Source: Beroe forskalii (taxonomy: Eukaryota > Ctenophora > Nuda > Beroida > Beroidae). Taken from it: a stretch of DNA of 64,000 nucleotides. Every line of letters begins with the position of its first letter. The stretch's first letter is position 1. Below the pieces are notes generated by a model. It saw nothing but the letters and a program-made list of their open reading frames with translations, was not told the DNA's origin and searched no databases. Positions 52,166 to 62,522 of the stretch are shown here, piece after piece. The stretch is from positions 310,001 to 374,000 of the forward strand of contig WFMF01000082.1 of the NCBI GenBank assembly GCA_011033025.1. Direction: 5' to 3'. The translations under genes and the position numbers were made by a program.

Positions 52166-54612
52166 ATAAACCCCCACCAAGGAAAACCGAGAAGGTTACT
52201 ATAAGCAGAAAAAGGAATACAGAAAAATTCTGAAGCGAAAGAAAGGGTCGTTCTTCATGAAGTTAAACCGCAGAATAAATGGAGAAAGGACCATTAACTG
52301 GTCTGAATTCAAGAAGCTCAAGTCCTTCAGAAACGAACCACAAACAATGGACCTCCAAGACCTGGCCACCTTCTACGAGTTCTTCAAAGATCTCTATGCT
52401 CAGAAAGCATTGCCAGATAATGTCACAGCAGATATGGCTGAGGCCTACACAACGGCTCAGGAAAACTTAAAAAGCCTAGACGAAACTCTCAATAAGAGCA
52501 TCACTGAAGAAGAACTATCTAGCAACATCAAGAAGCTTAAGGTTGGCAAAGCCTCATCTGAAGACTGTTTGACCAACGAATTCCTGAAGAACAGCAGTCC
52601 TCCTCTCCTCAAATGCATTGGTAGGGTCTTCAATGCATGTTTGGACAATGGAATCTATCCGTGGAATGTAGCCCTTGTCACCCCGCTGCACAAAAAGGGG
52701 GATAAATACAATCCGGATAATTACCGTGCTATTGCTGTTGGTAGTAACCTCGGCAAACTATTTGCTAATATCCTGCTAGAAAGATTGATCTGCTTCAGAA
52801 ACCTGTTCTGCCCAGACCCAATCAACCAACTGGGGTTCTGCAAGAACGCACAGACTAGTGACCATAGCTTTGTGTTAAACACATGCATCCAAAAACAGCT
52901 TCAAAAGGGGGAGTATTTGTTTAGTTGCTTCATAGACTTCAAGAAAGCCTTTGACACCGTGTGCAGAGAGGCACTTCTCTACAAACTTACCAATCTTGGA
53001 GTTAACGGTAAAATTCTTCAACTGCCTTCGTCACATGTACACGAATTCAAAAGCCAAAATTAAACTGATCCATAAAAGTCTCCGATGCAATCGATGTCCA
53101 TGTAGGAACAGAGCAGGGGCACCCAATGAGCCCAGAACTTTTCAAAATCTACCTTCTTGAACTCTCACAACTCCTAGACAGCAAATCGAATGTCGATGCA
53201 CCACTCCTGAATTCACGTAGAGTTACTCACCTCCTCTGGGCTGACGACCTAGTTCTCTTAGCATTAAACAAAGATTCTCTGCAGAGTCTCCTGAACACTG
53301 TCCATGACTTTTGTTCCACGTGGGCTTAACAGTTAACATGTCAAAGACAGCCACTCTAGTCTTCAACAAATCAGGAAAGCAACTCAAGACCAGTTTTGGG
53401 CTTCGCTGTGAAACAGTGCAGTCAGCAAGAGAATACTGTTACTTAGGCATCATTTACACACTCAGTGGTAGCTTCAGCAGAGCCCAAAGAGCTCAAAACT
53501 AAAGGTCTCAGGGCCTTTATTTCTCTCCCTTAAGCGCATGGTAGACACCAGATGCCTCACAGTAGCTTCACTCTTCCGTCTATTTGACTCCCTTTATTCT
53601 ACCAATTGTCTCCTATGGATGCCAAATCTGGCTGCTTGACACAAACCTCTTCAAAACTGTGAGGAACCATGCCTGGCTTGTGGACCCAAGAAAAGCAAAG
53701 CTATTACAAGACTCGAATGACCCTCTCGAGAAAATCCATCTTAAATTCCTGAAATGGACCCTTGGACTGTCCACTAAAGCCACCAACCTAGTTTGCTGGG
53801 GTGACACAGGTAGATTTCCCCTGGCAATTAAAGTTTCCAATCAGGTTCTCGACTATGTCAAAAGGCTTCAGACTCTTTCAGCAAGTAGCACTGAAACGCT
53901 TGCAGGAAATGCCTTTATAGAACAGCAGAACCTCTCTTTAAGCTGGTTCAACAGCCTAAACGACCTCAAGACAGCATTAAACATGACTAGTACCATCAAC
54001 CCAGTAGAAGGTAGAATGACACTACAAAATCAGTTTCTCAGTACCTGGGAGTCAGCAATGCCTCTTTACAGTAAATTAAACTTTTACTCTATGGTCAAAA
54101 AAGAACTAGGCTTTGAAGACTATCTCACAATTGAGGATTTCAACAAACGAAGATATCTCACTAGGCTCAGAGCCAGTAACCATAACCTTAACTGCGAGAC
54201 AGGGAGATATATGTCACAGCCTAGAGCTGGATCACCGAGTACAATAGCTGAGAGCGTCCTTTCACAGTCCACATTCTGGAGAAAATGCTGCAAAATCTGC
54301 TCTGACCCATCAGCAGAGGGACTTTCCCACCTACCGTTCTTCGACCCTATCATCGAGGACGAACAGCACTTCCTTGTTAGCTGTCCCAACTATCATCCAC
54401 AGCGCTTAGCACTGGAAGAAGAAGTTAAGTCAGCACTGATATCCTGGGAGCCAGGTCGATTGACAGCACTGTTCCAAAAGGATTTAATGATGTCCTTCTC
54501 CATATATGTCCACAGAATTATGAACATTCGATTCCCGAAGCAGAATTTGAGCAACACCGATTCAGATGAGCCAAGAAAGAAGACATCTACAAGAAAGAAG
54601 AGGAAAGAATGA
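52166..54612 (+). mobile_element. 5'-truncated non-LTR retrotransposon (LINE), dead
   Basis: The frame opens at about 52166 without its 5' part (no endonuclease) and reads RT motifs in order: LVTPLHKKGDKYNPDNYRAI, FIDFKKAFDTV (catalytic Asp), GTEQGHPMSPELF, LLWADDLVLLA (the catalytic Asp pair) and GLTVNMSKT. A long C-terminal domain follows (PIVSYGCQIW, KIHLKFLKWTLGLS), ending in a Cys/His cluster CKIC...EQHFLVSCPNYHP. At least four frame changes or stops lie between 53040 and 53510, so it is inactive but fairly recent. It is probably of the CR1/L2/RTE-like side of the LINE tree; the clade is uncertain. It lies between two convergent genes. Confidence 0.88.
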
Positions 54613-55522
54613 GGATCTGGGCTCAAGATCATCCAACAAATCATCCGTCCACCAGCTTTGCTTCAACAGCTTTGCACTCTGATCTGCTGAACTCATGATA
54701 ACAATCATTTTCTTTTATTTTGCAAATCATTACGCGTTGAACTTTTCCTTATATAAAACAGGCTATTCCATAGGGTTCTTTTTAACTTTGGCTTTTCATT
54801 TTTGGTCTCTTTACAGTTTTAAGAAATTAATTTTTTGGCTTTTCAATTTCAACTTTGGCACGCGTTTCATTTTTAACATTACATTCTCAGACAAGATTTT
54901 TGGTTTCTTAACATTTCACTTTATAGCCTCTTCAATTTTGGGGATTTACGTTTTGGCTTTCTAGTTTCGTTAAGAGTTTCGTCAAGAGCCTCTTTCCGCG
55001 GTCTGACATTACATGGTATAAATCGACCACCCAATTTAAATCGATTGATGTGCAGAGCAGACATAAAAACATTGCTGCTGCACAAACGTTACTGCTGTGT
55101 GCTCATCAATAAGAAGCGAATGTAGGAAAACTGAAAGGAAAGTAGGTAAAAACCTAAAATAATGATATTTATTAACTATTTTATTGGATTTGTTGTTGTT
55201 CCTGCACCACAATACAATAAATTAAAAACAGGTTTTACCGATGGAAAAATTGTCTTAACTTGGGCTTCACAACGACGTCAGACAAAATCGTTTTACTTTT
55301 ATTACCGTTTTGACGATTAGCTTTTGACTGATGAGCACAACACCCAAATTCAAACTGACGGTCACAGGTCACCGACACACAGTATCTAAATCTTCCATTA
55401 GCTTTCCTATATACGCACGTGATAGTTTTGCCGCTACAATAAGGATCGATCAGAGGCATAAGTTTCAGGATCTTAACCCAACCACCAGGCCCAGACCGAA
55501 CTCCCATCCACTATACCCACCC
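54613..55522. other. LINE 3' end and convergent intergenic DNA
   Basis: T-rich sequence with repeated TTTTGGCTTTT-like phrases to about 54965 may be the LINE 3' UTR. The rest is plain AT-rich sequence that should include the 3' UTR of the minus-strand ankyrin gene. No exon is supported. Confidence 0.4.
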
Positions 55523-55700
55523 TCATTCCTCCACCAAGAGGTTGAGTTGTTTGAGTTCCTTGACGACCTCCTCAGGGGCTCCCATCTCCCGCACCATCTT
55601 CTCGGAGAGTTGGGGGTTGTGGGGGCACCAGTCCATGTAGTCAGGCTCCAGGATGTCTAGGTCGGGAGGGAGGGGAGGGATGCAGTCCCTGGAGGAGAGG
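55523..55700 (-). CDS. ankyrin gene exon 9 (last)
   Basis: The acceptor is CTGACAGTCAG. It reads LSSRDCIPPLPPDLDILEPD then YMDWCPHNPQLSEKMVREMG and ends NLLVEE with TGA at 55523-55525. The phase fits exon 8 (GT + C). Confidence 0.82.
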
Positions 55701-58700
55701 CTGACTGTCAGACACAGGGGAGGAGAGGGAGGTTTTATTACTTATTGCGGATAATTTATATTTCGTTATAACTTTCTCATAATGTAAAGTTTCATTGGAC
55801 GGGTTTTTCAAATAAATTGAAAACTATTTGAATTCCAAAACATCTCAATATAAATACTATTAAACAAAATTATTCTTGGTGATCTCTCAAATGCTTTCGA
55901 AAAGTAAATGCTTCATATTTCCTTGCAAAAATATCTGGAAGCCACAAAGCATTGGTCATAGTCGAACTCAATTATTTTCCAAGACTTTATTAAGAATTCC
56001 AACTTTCTTCGAAAAATATCAAAATAAATGCTCATAACGTTCAAAATTGCTAAAAAGATGAAATGGTAACACAAAAACAATTGTAACACGAGAAACAATA
56101 AAAAACGGTCTCAAAAATGCTTGTAAAAAGTGAGATTGTCAATGGCAGAGTATGTAAATGTAATCAGGACACCGATAAAATCGAGCGAATTGTAGAATTT
56201 GAGATCAGCTGGGAGAATTTTTTACCTTTCTCCACCTTTGACAATCTCACGTAAATAAACACTGAAAGTCAAAGGAATCGCAATAACGCGATTCAGTGCT
56301 GTTTATCTTACACGTCTAGTCCGTCATAGTCTGATTGTATGATTTGGGAGTCAAGGGGGATGGAGTTAGCTCCTCGGGAAATGAAGCCACTGTCAGGGGA
56401 GATGAGATCACTTTCTGCTGCAATCTGAGGGAAAGGAAGTGGTAAATGGGGAGATCAGGTCACTTTCTGCTGAAAACTAACTAAGAGAATGGGAGTGGTA
56501 AATGGGGAGATAATATATCACTTTCTGCTGCAATCTGAGAGAAAGAAGAGGTAAGGGGGATCGGATCACATTCTACTGCAATCTGAGGGAAGGGAAGTGG
56601 TAAATGGGGAGATCAGGTCACTTTCTGCTGCAATCTGAGAGATAGGAAATGGTAAATAGGAAGATCAGATCACATTCTACTGCAATCTGAAGAGAAAGAA
56701 GAATTAAACAGAATTTGGGGGAAGGATCACATTCTACTGCTGTCTGAGGAAGGATCAAGCAAATGGGGGAGATCATATCACATTCTGCTGCAATCTGAGA
56801 GATAGGAAGTTCTTTAAATAGGAAGATCAGATCACATTCTACTGCAATCTGAGAGAAAGAAGCCAGTTGTTCCTGGGGATCAGGGACACATTCTACTGCA
56901 ATCTGAGGGGAAGGGGGAAGTGGTAAATGGGGAGATCAGATCACATCCTGCTGCAATCTGAGAGATAGGAAGTGGGCTTAGGAAGATCAGATCACACGTA
57001 CTGCAATCTGAGAGAAAGAAGAGGTAAGGGGGATCGGATCACATTTCTACTGCAATCTGAGGGAAGGGAAGTGGTAAATGGGAGATCAGAGGTCACCATT
57101 CTGCTGCAATCTGTGAGAGATAGGAAGTGGTAAATAGGAAGATCAGATCTACATTCTACTGCAATCTGAGAGAAAGAAGAGGTTAATGGGGGGGATCTGG
57201 ATCACATTCTACTGCAATCTGAGGGAAGGGGAAGTGGTAAATGGGGAGATCAGATCACATCCTGCTGCAATCTGAGAGATAGGAAGTGGTAAATAGGAAG
57301 ATCAGATCACTTTCTACTGCAATCTGAGGGAAGGGAAGTGGTAAATGGGGAGATCAGATCACTTTCTGCTGCAATCTGAGAGATAGGAAATGGTAAATAG
57401 GAAGATCAGATCACATTCTACTGCAATCTGAGAGAAAGAAGAGGTAAAGGGGGGATCGGATCACATTCTACTGCAATCTGAGGGAAGGGAAGTGGTAAAT
57501 GGGGAGATCAGGTCACATTCTGCTGCAATCTGAGAGATAGGAAGTGGTAAATAGGAAGATCAGATCACATTCTACTGCAATCTGAGAGAAAGAAGAGGTT
57601 AATGGGGGATCGGATCACATTCTACTGCAATCTGAGGGAAGGGAAGTGGTAAATGGGGAGATCAGATCACATCCTGCTGCAATCTGAGAGATAGGAAGTG
57701 GTAAATAGGAAGATCAGATCACTTTCTACTGCAATCTGAGGGAAGGGAAGTGGTAAATGGGGAGATCAGGTCACATTCTGCTGCAATCTGAGAGATAGAA
57801 AGTGGTAAATGGGGAGATGATAGATCACTTTCTGCTGCAATCTGAGAGAAGTGAAGTGGTCGAAAAAGGGTGTAGTTCAAAAAGAGTCAAGCATTTCGAT
57901 AAATTGAAAGCATCGAATTCAGCAATTTACCGTGATGGGGTTCTGTCTGATGTCAGTGTTGATTATTTCCCTGGACTCCAGCTCCTCAGCCACAACGTCT
58001 TCCAGCTCTGAGGGAATGGGGATATGAGCAATGAGCATTTTTCAGAATAGGGCGGGGGCAAAATATACGGGACACTTTGAGTTCTCAAGCTGGTTACCAA
58101 TGATTGTCAGATGTAATTCAAATTGGAAAATTGAGAATACCACAATCCTTGAGAGGATCCGTGAAACTATCCCCAGACAAAACCCACAGCAATTCCCCCG
58201 GGACCCCACCCACCCCACACAATCCCCCGGGACCCCACCCACCCCACACAATCCCCCCGGGATCACCCCACCCACCCCACAGCAATCCCCCCGGGACCCC
58301 ACCCACCCCACAGCAATCCCCCCAGGACCCCACAGCAATCCCCCGGGACCCCACCCACCCACAGCAATCCCCGGGACCCCACACCCCCGGGACCCCACCC
58401 ACCCCACAGCAACCCCCAGGACCCCACCAACCCCACAGCTATCCCCCCGGGACCCCACACACCCCACAGCAATTCCCCAGGATCCCACCCACCCCACAGC
58501 AATTCCCCCAGAACCCCACCCATCCCACAGCAATCCCCCCGGGACCCACCCACCCCACAGCACCCCCGGGACCCACCCACCCCACAGCAATCCCCCGGGA
58601 CCCCACACACCCCACAGCAATTCCCCCAGGACCCCACCCACCCCATAGCAATCCCCGCGGGACCCACCCACCCCACAGCAATTCCCCCGGGACCCCACCC

Positions 58701-61700
58701 ACCCCACAGCAATCCCCCGGGACCCCACCCACCCCACAGCAATCCCCCAGGACCCCACAGCAATTCCCCCGGGACCCCACCCACCCCACAGCAATCCCCC
58801 CGGGACCCCACCCACCCTGAAGCAATCCCCCGGGACCCCACCCACCCCACAGCAATCCCCCCGGGACCCCCCAAGGACCCCACCCACCCCACAGCAATCC
58901 CCCGGGACCCCACCAACCCCACAGCTATCCCCCCGGGACCCCACACACCCCACAGCAATTCCCCCGGGACCCCACCCACCCCACAGCAATTCCCCGGAAC
59001 CCCACCCATCCCACAGCAATCCCCAGGACCCCCCCCCCAGCAATTCCCAGGACCCCACAATTCCCCCTGGGACCCCACCCACCACCCAGCAATTCCCCGG
59101 GACCCCACCCACCCCACAGCAATCCCCCAGGACCCCGGGACCCCAACCCACCCCACAGCAATCCCCCGGGACCCCACCAACCCCACAGCTATCCCCCCGG
59201 GACCCCACACACCCCACAGCAATTCCCCCGGAACCCCACAGCAATTCCCCTGGAACCCCACAGCAATTCCCCCGGGACCCCACCCACCCCACAGCAATCC
59301 CCCGGGACCCCACCCACCCCACAGCAATTCCCCCGGGACCCACCTGGTAAGATGGTCTCCTCCTCCTCCTCCTCTTCTTCCTGACGACACAGGACCGGCT
59401 GCACCTCAATAACCCTCGAGTTAGTGAGGCTCAGGGGTGTCTTGGTGCAGGGTTTGGTGTCTGACACTGCCGTCTCCACACTCTTCGCTGTGATCAGTGC
59501 TCCCCCTGAACTACACTCCTCGTCATCCGAGGACCCCACAATGGAGAACTCTTCTGTATCCATGCGGTGCAGAGGGTGTCGGGAGACGGGGTTTTCAGCT
59601 GCTGGTTTGGCGGTAGTGTCAGGGTTGCAATCACTGTTGTCAGGGTCGTTGTTGTCAGGGTTCAATTCATCGTTGTCATTTGAACCAGAAGCTTCCCCGC
59701 TTTCGAGGCAGCTTGCTAATTCTCCCTGGGAGCTGCCCAACTGAGGCATTACACCCCCGGGTAACCCAAGTCCATATTGTAAGCTCTGCCGCCTGATCTC
59801 CTCTGTCTTTTCTCTTTGTTCCTGGGATTCAGAATGTAAAATGTAAATTTTAAAGGGCTAGATCTGTTTTTGAAAAAAACAGAAATAAAGAATCACATGA
59901 TGACAAAATTGGGTTATAACAGTGAAAACAGAAAAAACAAAATGTGAAATGAGACCGGACCGAATACTCACTTTTAATTTTCCCTTGAAAGCTGACATGG
60001 CTCTGATCGTACTGAATTTACTGGTCAACTTGCCCCACCATTTCTTCCCGGCGTTCTGTGAGGTCCAGATTCAGGTTAATACGAAACCCTCTAATCACAG
60101 TAAAATGTGGCTAAAGCTCAGAACCCCACAACTCAAAAATACAATCGTTGGCATAGGATCCTTATATCATCAGGGGGCATTAACCACTCAGCACCTGAGT
60201 TTACATTTCACTCGCGAGATGATTGGTCAATGTCAAATGGACCTATGGGTAAGCTAATACACCATAATTATTTTAGTTATTCATCACCCAAATAACCAAG
60301 AAGCATATTTTTCTTTTCAAAAACTCTCCTATTTTTGATACACCGTGATTATTTTTATTATTCATCACCTAAGTAAACAAGAAGTATGTTTTTCTCTTCA
60401 CAAAACCCCCCATATTTTTAACCCCCAACATCCCGCTAACTCACTACGCTTGGCACTCTGCAGTGCTTGATCAGCATCTCGGAGAGATGTCCGTCATTCA
60501 GCATGTTCGCTATGATGTGGGAGTTTAGCCCGTCCCCGTTACCGATTTCAGGATCTGCACCTGCAGAAAATTGTTATAGAATCATACAATTGTTATTAGA
60601 AACGTTTCCCTTTCTGAGCATATTCGACAACTTGAACGATTTTTTTGATATTTTTCAGTACCATAATATGCATACCTAATACCTATCATACAATAATATC
60701 ATAGCTCGGTTTTCAAAACTGCTAAATTTTATATCATCAATAAGTTGAATTTGCAGTTCTCAGTATACGGACAACTTGCTAAAAGTTATAGAGGACAACT
60801 TTTTGGCATATTTGATAATAGTTAGTTTAGGCTGGCCCAATTAACAGACAGATGTCGATAATTTCTTCACATATGTCATCTTTTTATGTCAATTATATTT
60901 AGTGATATCCATAGTAAAGTTGAAAGATTGCAGTTGTAGCACTAACCTGCAAATAGCAGCAGTTCCACGACCCGGTAGTGCCCATGAAACACAGCCTGCA
61001 TCAGCGCTGTCCACCTGACAGGGGGTGACGTCATTATCAGGGTTTATTGTGGAGAACAAATCATAGTTTATAGTGGAGAATTGATGACTCCACATATTGC
61101 CTTCTCAACGTACATGGGAGCAGGGATGCCAGAGAGTTTAATGATTATGCTAACCATAAGTTGATCATAGGCATTAGTAAATTAACAAGTTCAATGATTG
61201 GTTACTAGTAGGCGATAAAAGTGACAGTATGCTCTGTTTTTAAGTTTTTACCGATCAACTATCATCACCAGCCTTATAATTGTACACATAAAAAATTAAA
61301 TTGTTTGGACATGGAGGTGTTAAATGAGTAAATGGTGCGATAATCACATCCAACAGCCTACATTCTTGCACCAAATCAATGAACATTGACAATGAACTTA
61401 TATCAAACACCGCTTTGTGCTTCCAGAAGAAGAGAATAATACAATGATCGATGTAAGTTTTGCCGGTATCGGTCACAAAGCCTTCCCTTGGTTGATCATT
61501 GAAACTTTAAGAGTCCATACTGACTGGTTATTTTCGTCCTGAGCGTTGATATCGCACCCCACTTCCAGCAGCCACTTCACAATCTCAGCCTGTCCTGTTA
61601 CTGAGGCGAACATGAGCGGAGTGCCACCCATCAACTTGTTGCTCTGATCGTCCACCAGCCCGATAACTTGCTGAAATATGGGGGAATATGGACTGTAAAA

Positions 61701-62522
61701 TTTGGTAAATTTTTGATTTTTGGTAAATTTAATCGACCAAAAACTTAAATATTAGTAAGAAGGGCGTAGCCTCAAATATGGCTATAATTTTCACAAAGCT
61801 CCAATCAACAATAGATACATGGGAATAAGAAGTTGCCACAATTACAATTTATGAGCTTCGGTGTAAATTAAATTTACCCTCAGTTACTAAACGAATAAAC
61901 TCTGTATAGCGAGTTAATTAAGGAACATCAGGATAAATCAGGTAAAATTATGGCAATTATTGATTATTAATGATGACTCTGCCATGAGTGGCAATCTTGC
62001 CGCAAATTTAAATGCTCTAATTGTGAGCATTAAATACCAGACTGTGATATTATGGTAGTGGAAATTAAATTATAGGAATTTAGGTGGCAGTCAGTGGTCC
62101 AAACGAAGTTAAGTAATTCAACTCAAATGCCTAAATTTGAACAGAACAGAAATACAACCGTCCTATTTATCATAAGAAAGTGATGTAAGTGATAAAAACA
62201 ATCACTCCAGCCATGCAAATTTGTAGGCAACAGACTCCAAAAACCACTGAGTCAGGTACGTATATTATTCCACTTGATAATATTGAACTCAATATTCAAT
62301 ATCAAGTACTACAAAATAAATCACGTTTAACTGAAGCTGTAATCCTGTACTTTAGCACCAATTCAGTGTTTCCTTACCCCAACCGTGACTAACCTGCAAA
62401 GCATGGAGGTCCCCATTCTCTATTGCTGATGATATAGCTTTGCTGGAGTCTGCGATGGACATTGTGTCCCCCAACATACCCATCAGGGCCATTTTCTGGG
62501 AGCTATCGGTAGCTCGGACCAC
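55523..62522 (-). CDS. ankyrin-repeat protein, about 452 residues, family unknown (9 exons)
   Basis: Nine minus-strand exons join with consistent phases: 62394-62522, 61525-61670, 60947-61014, 60445-60560, 59972-60055, 59344-59821, 57931-58007, 56312-56424, 55523-55700. The probable start is the ATG at 62492 (AAAATGG); the ten codons before it may be 5' UTR or an upstream exon's frame. The N-terminal half has about three ankyrin repeats (GGTPLMFASVTGQAEIVKWL, WTALMQAVFHGHYRVVELLL, GADPEIGNGDGLNSHII). A basic segment follows (KKWWGKLTSKFSTIRAMSAF), then a long acidic Asn/Asp/Ser/Glu-rich region and a conserved-looking tail (DLDILEPDYMDWCPHNPQLS). It probably acts by protein binding; no enzyme domain is seen. 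Two of its introns carry minisatellites made from its own splice sites. Confidence 0.82.
56312..56424 (-). CDS. ankyrin gene exon 8
   Basis: The acceptor is CTTCCTTTCCCTCAG and the donor GACGT|GTAAGA. It reads IAAESDLISPDSGFISRGAN then SIPLDSQIIQSDYDGLD. Its first 20 or so bases and its acceptor are the unit of the adjoining 52-bp array. Confidence 0.82.
56425..57862 (-). repeat. 52-bp splice-acceptor minisatellite (about 27 units)
   Basis: Read on the gene's strand, each unit has a pyrimidine tract ending CTCAG followed by ATTGCAGCAGAAAGTGATCT, or close variants (GTAGAATGTGATC). That is the acceptor and first codons of exon 8. Two alternating subtypes have tracts ending TTCCCTTCCCTCAG and TTCCTATCTCTCAG. 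The period of 52 is not a multiple of three. Scattered small indels occur between 56700 and 57200. Confidence 0.93.
57931..58007 (-). CDS. ankyrin gene exon 7
   Basis: The acceptor is CCATTCCCTCAG and the donor ATCACG|GTAAAT. It reads LEDVVAEELESREIINTDIR then QNPIT, phase 1 in and phase 0 out. Confidence 0.8.
58182..59343 (-). repeat. GC-rich minisatellite of about 30 bp at the exon 6 donor
   Basis: On the gene's strand the exon 6 donor ACCAG|GTGGGTCCCGGGGGAATT opens directly into units GTGGGTGGGGTCCCGGGGGA then TTGCTGTGGG. Each carries a GTGGGT donor-like core. About 38 units are present, with variants that lose one subrepeat. Since the unit is close to 30 bp, long Gly-rich frames run through it on this strand; they are not separate genes. 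Confidence 0.92.
59344..59821 (-). CDS. ankyrin gene exon 6, acidic region
   Basis: The acceptor is TTCTGAATCCCAG. It reads EQREKTEEIRRQSLQYGLGL at the start, then an Asn/Asp-rich stretch (NDNDELNPDNNDPDNSD), FSIVGSSDDEECSSGG and a run of eight Glu before TILP. It ends in phase 1 at ACCAG|GTGGGT. Disordered. Confidence 0.82.
59972..60055 (-). CDS. ankyrin gene exon 5, basic linker
   Basis: The acceptor is TGGACCTCACAG and the donor TTAAAA|GTGAGT. It has 28 codons, NAGKKWWGKLTSKFSTIRAM and on; phase 0 both sides. A positively charged, possibly membrane- or partner-binding helix (inference). Confidence 0.82.
60445..60560 (-). CDS. ankyrin gene exon 4
   Basis: The acceptor is ATTTTCTGCAG and the donor GCGTA|GTGAGT. 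It reads ADPEIGNGDGLNSHIIANML then NDGHLSEMLIKHCRVPSV, the last ankyrin-like repeat and exit helix. Confidence 0.82.
60947..61014 (-). CDS. ankyrin gene exon 3
   Basis: The acceptor is CCCCTGTCAG and the donor TTTGCAG|GTTAGT. It reads WTALMQAVFHGHYRVVELLL FA, a canonical ankyrin repeat core. Confidence 0.88.
61525..61670 (-). CDS. ankyrin gene exon 2
   Basis: The acceptor is CATATTTCAG and the donor AACCA|GTCAGT. It reads QVIGLVDDQSNKLMGGTPLM and then FASVTGQAEIVKWLLEVGCD INAQDENN, a complete ankyrin repeat. Confidence 0.88.
62394..62522 (-). CDS. ankyrin gene exon 1 (first placed)
   Basis: The donor is TTTGCAG|GTTAGT. The frame MALMGMLGDTMSIADSSKAI SSAIENGDLHALQ starts at ATG 62492 in a good context (AAAATGG). 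An acceptor-like CCCGTAG precedes the exon, so it may instead be an internal exon with VVRATDSSQK upstream. I prefer the ATG because no earlier exon is visible in the window. Confidence 0.65.

Noticed and set aside
56425-59343. CRISPR-like arrays of regular repeats
   Set aside because: Units are head-to-tail without unique spacers, and the setting is a eukaryotic gene with introns.
58042-59409. Gly-rich minus-strand frame of 455 codons
   Set aside because: It is the read-through of the 30-bp GC-rich minisatellite. It begins in the true exon 6 and continues only because the unit lacks stops.
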